Below, piece by piece: positions 12,650 through 14,523 of a stretch of DNA of 14,523 bases. The DNA lies in the NCBI GenBank assembly GCA_022827165.1, contig JAJDTN010000397.1:1-14523 (forward strand). Direction: 5' to 3'. Both the position numbers and the translations under genes were made by a program. How positions within the stretch are numbered: position 1 is the first letter of the stretch; each line of letters begins with the position of its first letter. Origin of the DNA: Candidatus Latescibacterota bacterium (GTDB lineage Bacteria; Latescibacterota; UBA2968; UBA8231). The notes beneath the pieces were generated by a model. That model searched no databases, was not told the DNA's origin, and saw only the letters and a list, made by a program, of their open reading frames with translations.

Positions 12650-13591
12650 ATGGTCGATTCCCCTCACCCCCTGATCAATCCATACGCCCTGTCCGACGAC
12701 GACGGCTACACCTGGGTCAAGGGCAACCTCCACAGCCACACCACCAACTCCGACGGCCGCGTCGGGCCCCAGGAGCGCCTCGACGGCTACGTGGGCGCGG
12801 GCTACGACTTCCTCTGCCTCTCCGACCACCACAACATCACGCGCACCGACTCGGTCGACGCCCCCGACGACTTCGTCCTCATCCAGGGCGCCGAGCTGCA
12901 CCCCGCCAACCCCTTCGGCGGCCAGGTCCACCACTTCCTCTGCCTGAACATCCACGAGGACATGGACTCGAAGGCGATGCCGCCCCAGCACGTGATCGAC
13001 ACCTGCAACGAGCAGGGCGGCCAGGTCTGGCTCGCCCACCCCTACTGGAGCTCGGTGAACATCCTGCGCGACACCCTGCCCCTGAGCGGCTTCGCCGGCA
13101 TCGAGGTCTTCAACAGCACCTGCCGCCGCCACGGCCGTGGCGAGTCCGGCCCCCACTGGGACGACTGGATGGCCCAGGAAGAGCGCCTCTACCCGTGCCT
13201 GGGCAACGACGACTCCCACCAGGCCCAGGAGGCCCGCCACGACACCTACCTCGGATGGACCATGGCCCGCGTCCGCGAGCGCACCCCGGCGGCCGTGCTC
13301 CAGGCCCTGGCCAGCGGCGCCACCTACGCCTCCACCGGCCCCGAGATCCACGCCATCGAGCTGCGCCGTGTGAGCGAGGACGAAGTGGAGGCCCGGGTCC
13401 GCTGCTCCGAGGCCCGACGGGTGACCGCGGTGCACGACGTGGTCGGCAAGGAGTACCACGAGCACGGCGGGACCTTCGAGGAGGCGGTCTGGGCTCTGCG
13501 GCCCAAGGCCCGCTGGGTGCGTTTCGAGGTCATGGGACCGGAGGGGGAGAAGGCGTGGTCGAATCCGTTTGACCTGGGGGCGGTGGGGTAG
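12650..13591 (+). CDS. PHP-domain metallohydrolase (CehA/McbA-like)
   Basis: 313 aa from ATG 12650, chosen for its GGAGAG site; an earlier ATG at 12600 lies inside the -10 element. Metal-binding PHP motifs are all visible: His28 and His30 in GNLHSHTTNSDGR, Asp59 and His60 in LSDHHN, Glu82 in QGAELH, His95 in VHHF, His130 in LAHPYW, and Asp188 and His190 in GNDDSH. PHP proteins hydrolyse phosphoesters with two or three metals. The CehA/McbA subgroup was named for carbaryl-degrading hydrolases, but most members have unknown substrates. There is no signal peptide, so it should be cytoplasmic. The C-terminal third (~235-313) is a small beta-rich domain. The gene is divergent from manA and is the last gene before the composition change. 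Confidence 0.88.
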   Translation: MVDSPHPLINPYALSDDDGYTWVKGNLHSHTTNSDGRVGPQERLDGYVGAGYDFLCLSDHHNITRTDSVDAPDDFVLIQGAELHPANPFGGQVHHFLCLNIHEDMDSKAMPPQHVIDTCNEQGGQVWLAHPYWSSVNILRDTLPLSGFAGIEVFNSTCRRHGRGESGPHWDDWMAQEERLYPCLGNDDSHQAQEARHDTYLGWTMARVRERTPAAVLQALASGATYASTGPEIHAIELRRVSEDEVEARVRCSEARRVTAVHDVVGKEYHEHGGTFEEAVWALRPKARWVRFEVMGPEGEKAWSNPFDLGAVG

Positions 13592-13811
13592 GCGGCGTGA
13601 CTTGCGGCGCCGGGGAGACGACTGACGATATGGAGCGGCAGCAACTGCTTACACTCATGTCCCGTGGTTGCGAGTCCACTCCCAAGTACAGACCACCACT
13701 GCCCCCGACACAGGGAGAGTGCGGATCTTCTCGCTGGATAGATCTCCAGGGAGCTTGGCGTCCAAGTCCCGAACTGCCAAGCCCGTGCGGACAGAAATCG
13801 GAATGGAATGA
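13592..13811. other. 220-base gap at the composition boundary
   Basis: Between the PHP gene and the GHKL gene. GC falls from about 70% just before it (42 of 60 bases at 13501-13560) to 33 of 60 at 13621-13680 and 36-37 of 60 in the next two lines. No promoter, terminator with U-tract, tRNA, direct repeat or insertion-sequence end was recognised. A short weak ORF ending in an ATGA overlap is listed separately. Confidence 0.5.
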
Positions 13812-13815
13812 ATGA
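13630..13815 (+). CDS. Possible small ORF overlapping the GHKL gene start (ATGA)
   Basis: 61 codons from ATG 13630 (or 72 from GTG 13597), ending in TGA at 13813-13815, which overlaps the next gene's ATG in ATGA. Such an overlap is typical of coupled genes and is the main argument for it. Against it: no recognisable domain, many Pro/Cys/Ser residues, and a distant ribosome site (GGAGA ~11 bases upstream). It may be spurious, although the next gene's own ribosome site is also weak. Confidence 0.2.
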   Translation: MERQQLLTLMSRGCESTPKYRPPLPPTQGECGSSRWIDLQGAWRPSPELPSPCGQKSEWNE

Positions 13816-14523
13816 CAGTTGATTCTCGCGCATCGAGAAGAGCCGGTGATCGCCTCGTCGTGTCCCAGGCTCAGAATCAACTACAGTCGTTCTTTGACGA
13901 GTTGAAGAACGGAACCAGCAATTACCGCACCATTTCAAGTCTTGATGAACAGATCGCACAACAATACCGAGGACGGTGTATTGTAGAGTTGTTGCAGAAC
14001 GCCCACGATGCGCTTGCGAATGCCAAATCGGATGACCCGCGGCGCATCTCGTTCGCTCTGAGCACCTGTACCGAACCTGTACTCCTGGTCGCAAACAGCG
14101 GCTGTCCCTTCCGCACCAAGGACTTCAGGGGAATCTGCCAACTCGGACAAAGTCCAAAGGATCCCAATGAGAGCGTTGGCAACAAGGGCTTGGGCTTCAG
14201 GAGCGTCCTCGAGCTGTCCAGTTCCCCTGAGATCTGGTCCACGGCTCCGGTTGGAAGCGACATCTCCTTCGCATTCCGCTTTGACCCCTCCATTTCCGAT
14301 TCGGTTGCTGCAGCAGCAATGGAAATTCGCGAGAGTGAGCGCATTACACAATCACCATTCGATCCAGAGCATCCGCTTCTCGATTGGTCGAAGCCTCAGT
14401 TGAGGCAGTACTGCCATCGAGGAATCGATGGCGCCGACGAGGCTCGGCAGTTTCTCTCGCCGTACCAGTTCCCCCTAACAATCGAGATGGTCGTACCGGA
14501 AGTCGAGGAGCTACTAAGCGAGG
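13812..14523 (+). CDS. Sacsin/Hsp90-like GHKL ATPase, N-terminal part (runs off the window)
   Basis: 237 codons from ATG 13812, open at the right edge with no stop; an in-frame TGA sits immediately upstream, so this is the first possible start. Residues ~40-140 form a GHKL ATP-binding domain of the sacsin type: YRGRCIVELLQNAHDAL at 52-68 is the N-box (Glu59, Asn63, Asp66), VANSGCPF at 93-100 the G1-like loop and SVGNKGLGFRSVLEL at 121-135 the glycine lid. LGQSPKDPNE at 111-120 matches the lid entry of sacsin-like proteins. The domain binds ATP in chaperone-like and helicase-associated proteins, and in bacteria it often heads very large proteins with C-terminal nuclease-like or DUF3883-type domains, some in defence islands. 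The rest of this protein is unseen, so function is not claimed. Composition and codon use (TTG, GTA, CAA, AGT) differ sharply from all genes to the left. Confidence 0.8.
   Translation, partial: MTVDSRASRRAGDRLVVSQAQNQLQSFFDELKNGTSNYRTISSLDEQIAQQYRGRCIVELLQNAHDALANAKSDDPRRISFALSTCTEPVLLVANSGCPFRTKDFRGICQLGQSPKDPNESVGNKGLGFRSVLELSSSPEIWSTAPVGSDISFAFRFDPSISDSVAAAAMEIRESERITQSPFDPEHPLLDWSKPQLRQYCHRGIDGADEARQFLSPYQFPLTIEMVVPEVEELLSE

Larger units (their letters stand above)
13605..14523. other. Low-GC segment, probable edge of an accessory island
   Basis: Sampled lines give 30 of 60 GC bases at 13861-13920, 33 of 60 at 13981-14040 and 30 of 60 at 14341-14400, against about 70 to over 80% in the core genes. 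The shift is abrupt, just after the PHP gene stop. It coincides with the only gene here that is not a standard housekeeping or envelope gene, suggesting horizontal acquisition (inference). Confidence 0.6.

Noticed and set aside
13664..13679. T-arm-like stretch (GTGG-TTGCGAGT-CCAC) suggesting a tRNA remnant or att site at the island edge
   Set aside because: The loop has one base too many, no D-arm or anticodon arm is recognisable, and no matching direct repeat is seen in the window.
13324..14094. Minus-strand frame of 256 codons spanning the composition boundary
   Set aside because: It overlaps the PHP gene 3' end and the GHKL ATPase start, both with clear motifs, and its own peptide shows no domain.
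1..14523. CRISPR arrays, rRNA or tRNA genes, insertion sequences, replication origin
   Set aside because: Looked for repeats with regular spacers, cloverleaf elements, transposase motifs and terminal inverted repeats; none was found.

Overview
The window is a GC-rich chromosomal segment (sampled lines run from about 70 to over 80% GC) with densely packed genes on both strands. A PorV/PorQ-type outer-membrane protein, a BFN-UVR fusion protein and apolipoprotein N-acyltransferase together point to a Gram-negative (diderm) bacterium. A GC-rich lineage near the FCB group (Krumholzibacteriota/Eisenbacteria-like) would fit, but that placement is inference. Nothing in the first 13.6 kb looks mobile. 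No tRNA, rRNA, CRISPR array or insertion sequence was seen, and there is no gene-free stretch over 300 bases.

Layout, left to right. (1) The 3' end of gatA (+), then a PorV/PorQ-family outer-membrane protein (+). (2) A minus-strand pair, sodN (nickel superoxide dismutase with a cleavable signal peptide) followed by pcm (isoaspartyl methyltransferase with a lipoprotein-like leader), head to head with a plus-strand SMP-30/gluconolactonase-like beta-propeller. The two divergent start codons share one CATG. (3) A convergent hairpin terminator, then minus-strand bfn-uvr and radC. (4) A palindrome-rich divergent region, then one long plus-strand frame encoding Lnt fused to TatC. (5) An aspartate dehydrogenase-like protein and a PLP aminotransferase (+). 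(6) A minus-strand manA-manC pair that makes GDP-mannose from fructose-6-phosphate together with a phosphomannomutase encoded elsewhere. (7) A PHP/CehA-type metallohydrolase (+). (8) From about 13.6 kb GC content drops to about 50-60% and a sacsin/Hsp90-like GHKL ATPase gene starts and runs off the window.

A shared theme is the cell envelope: an exported Ni-SOD, a lipoprotein-like repair methyltransferase, the enzyme that finishes lipoprotein acylation, the Tat translocase core and an outer-membrane barrel. The three things most worth a second look are the Lnt-TatC single-frame fusion, the Ni-SOD whose Ni-binding N-terminal His would be exposed by signal peptidase rather than by SodX, and the low-GC GHKL ATPase at the right edge, which probably opens an accessory (possibly defence-type) island lying mostly outside this window.
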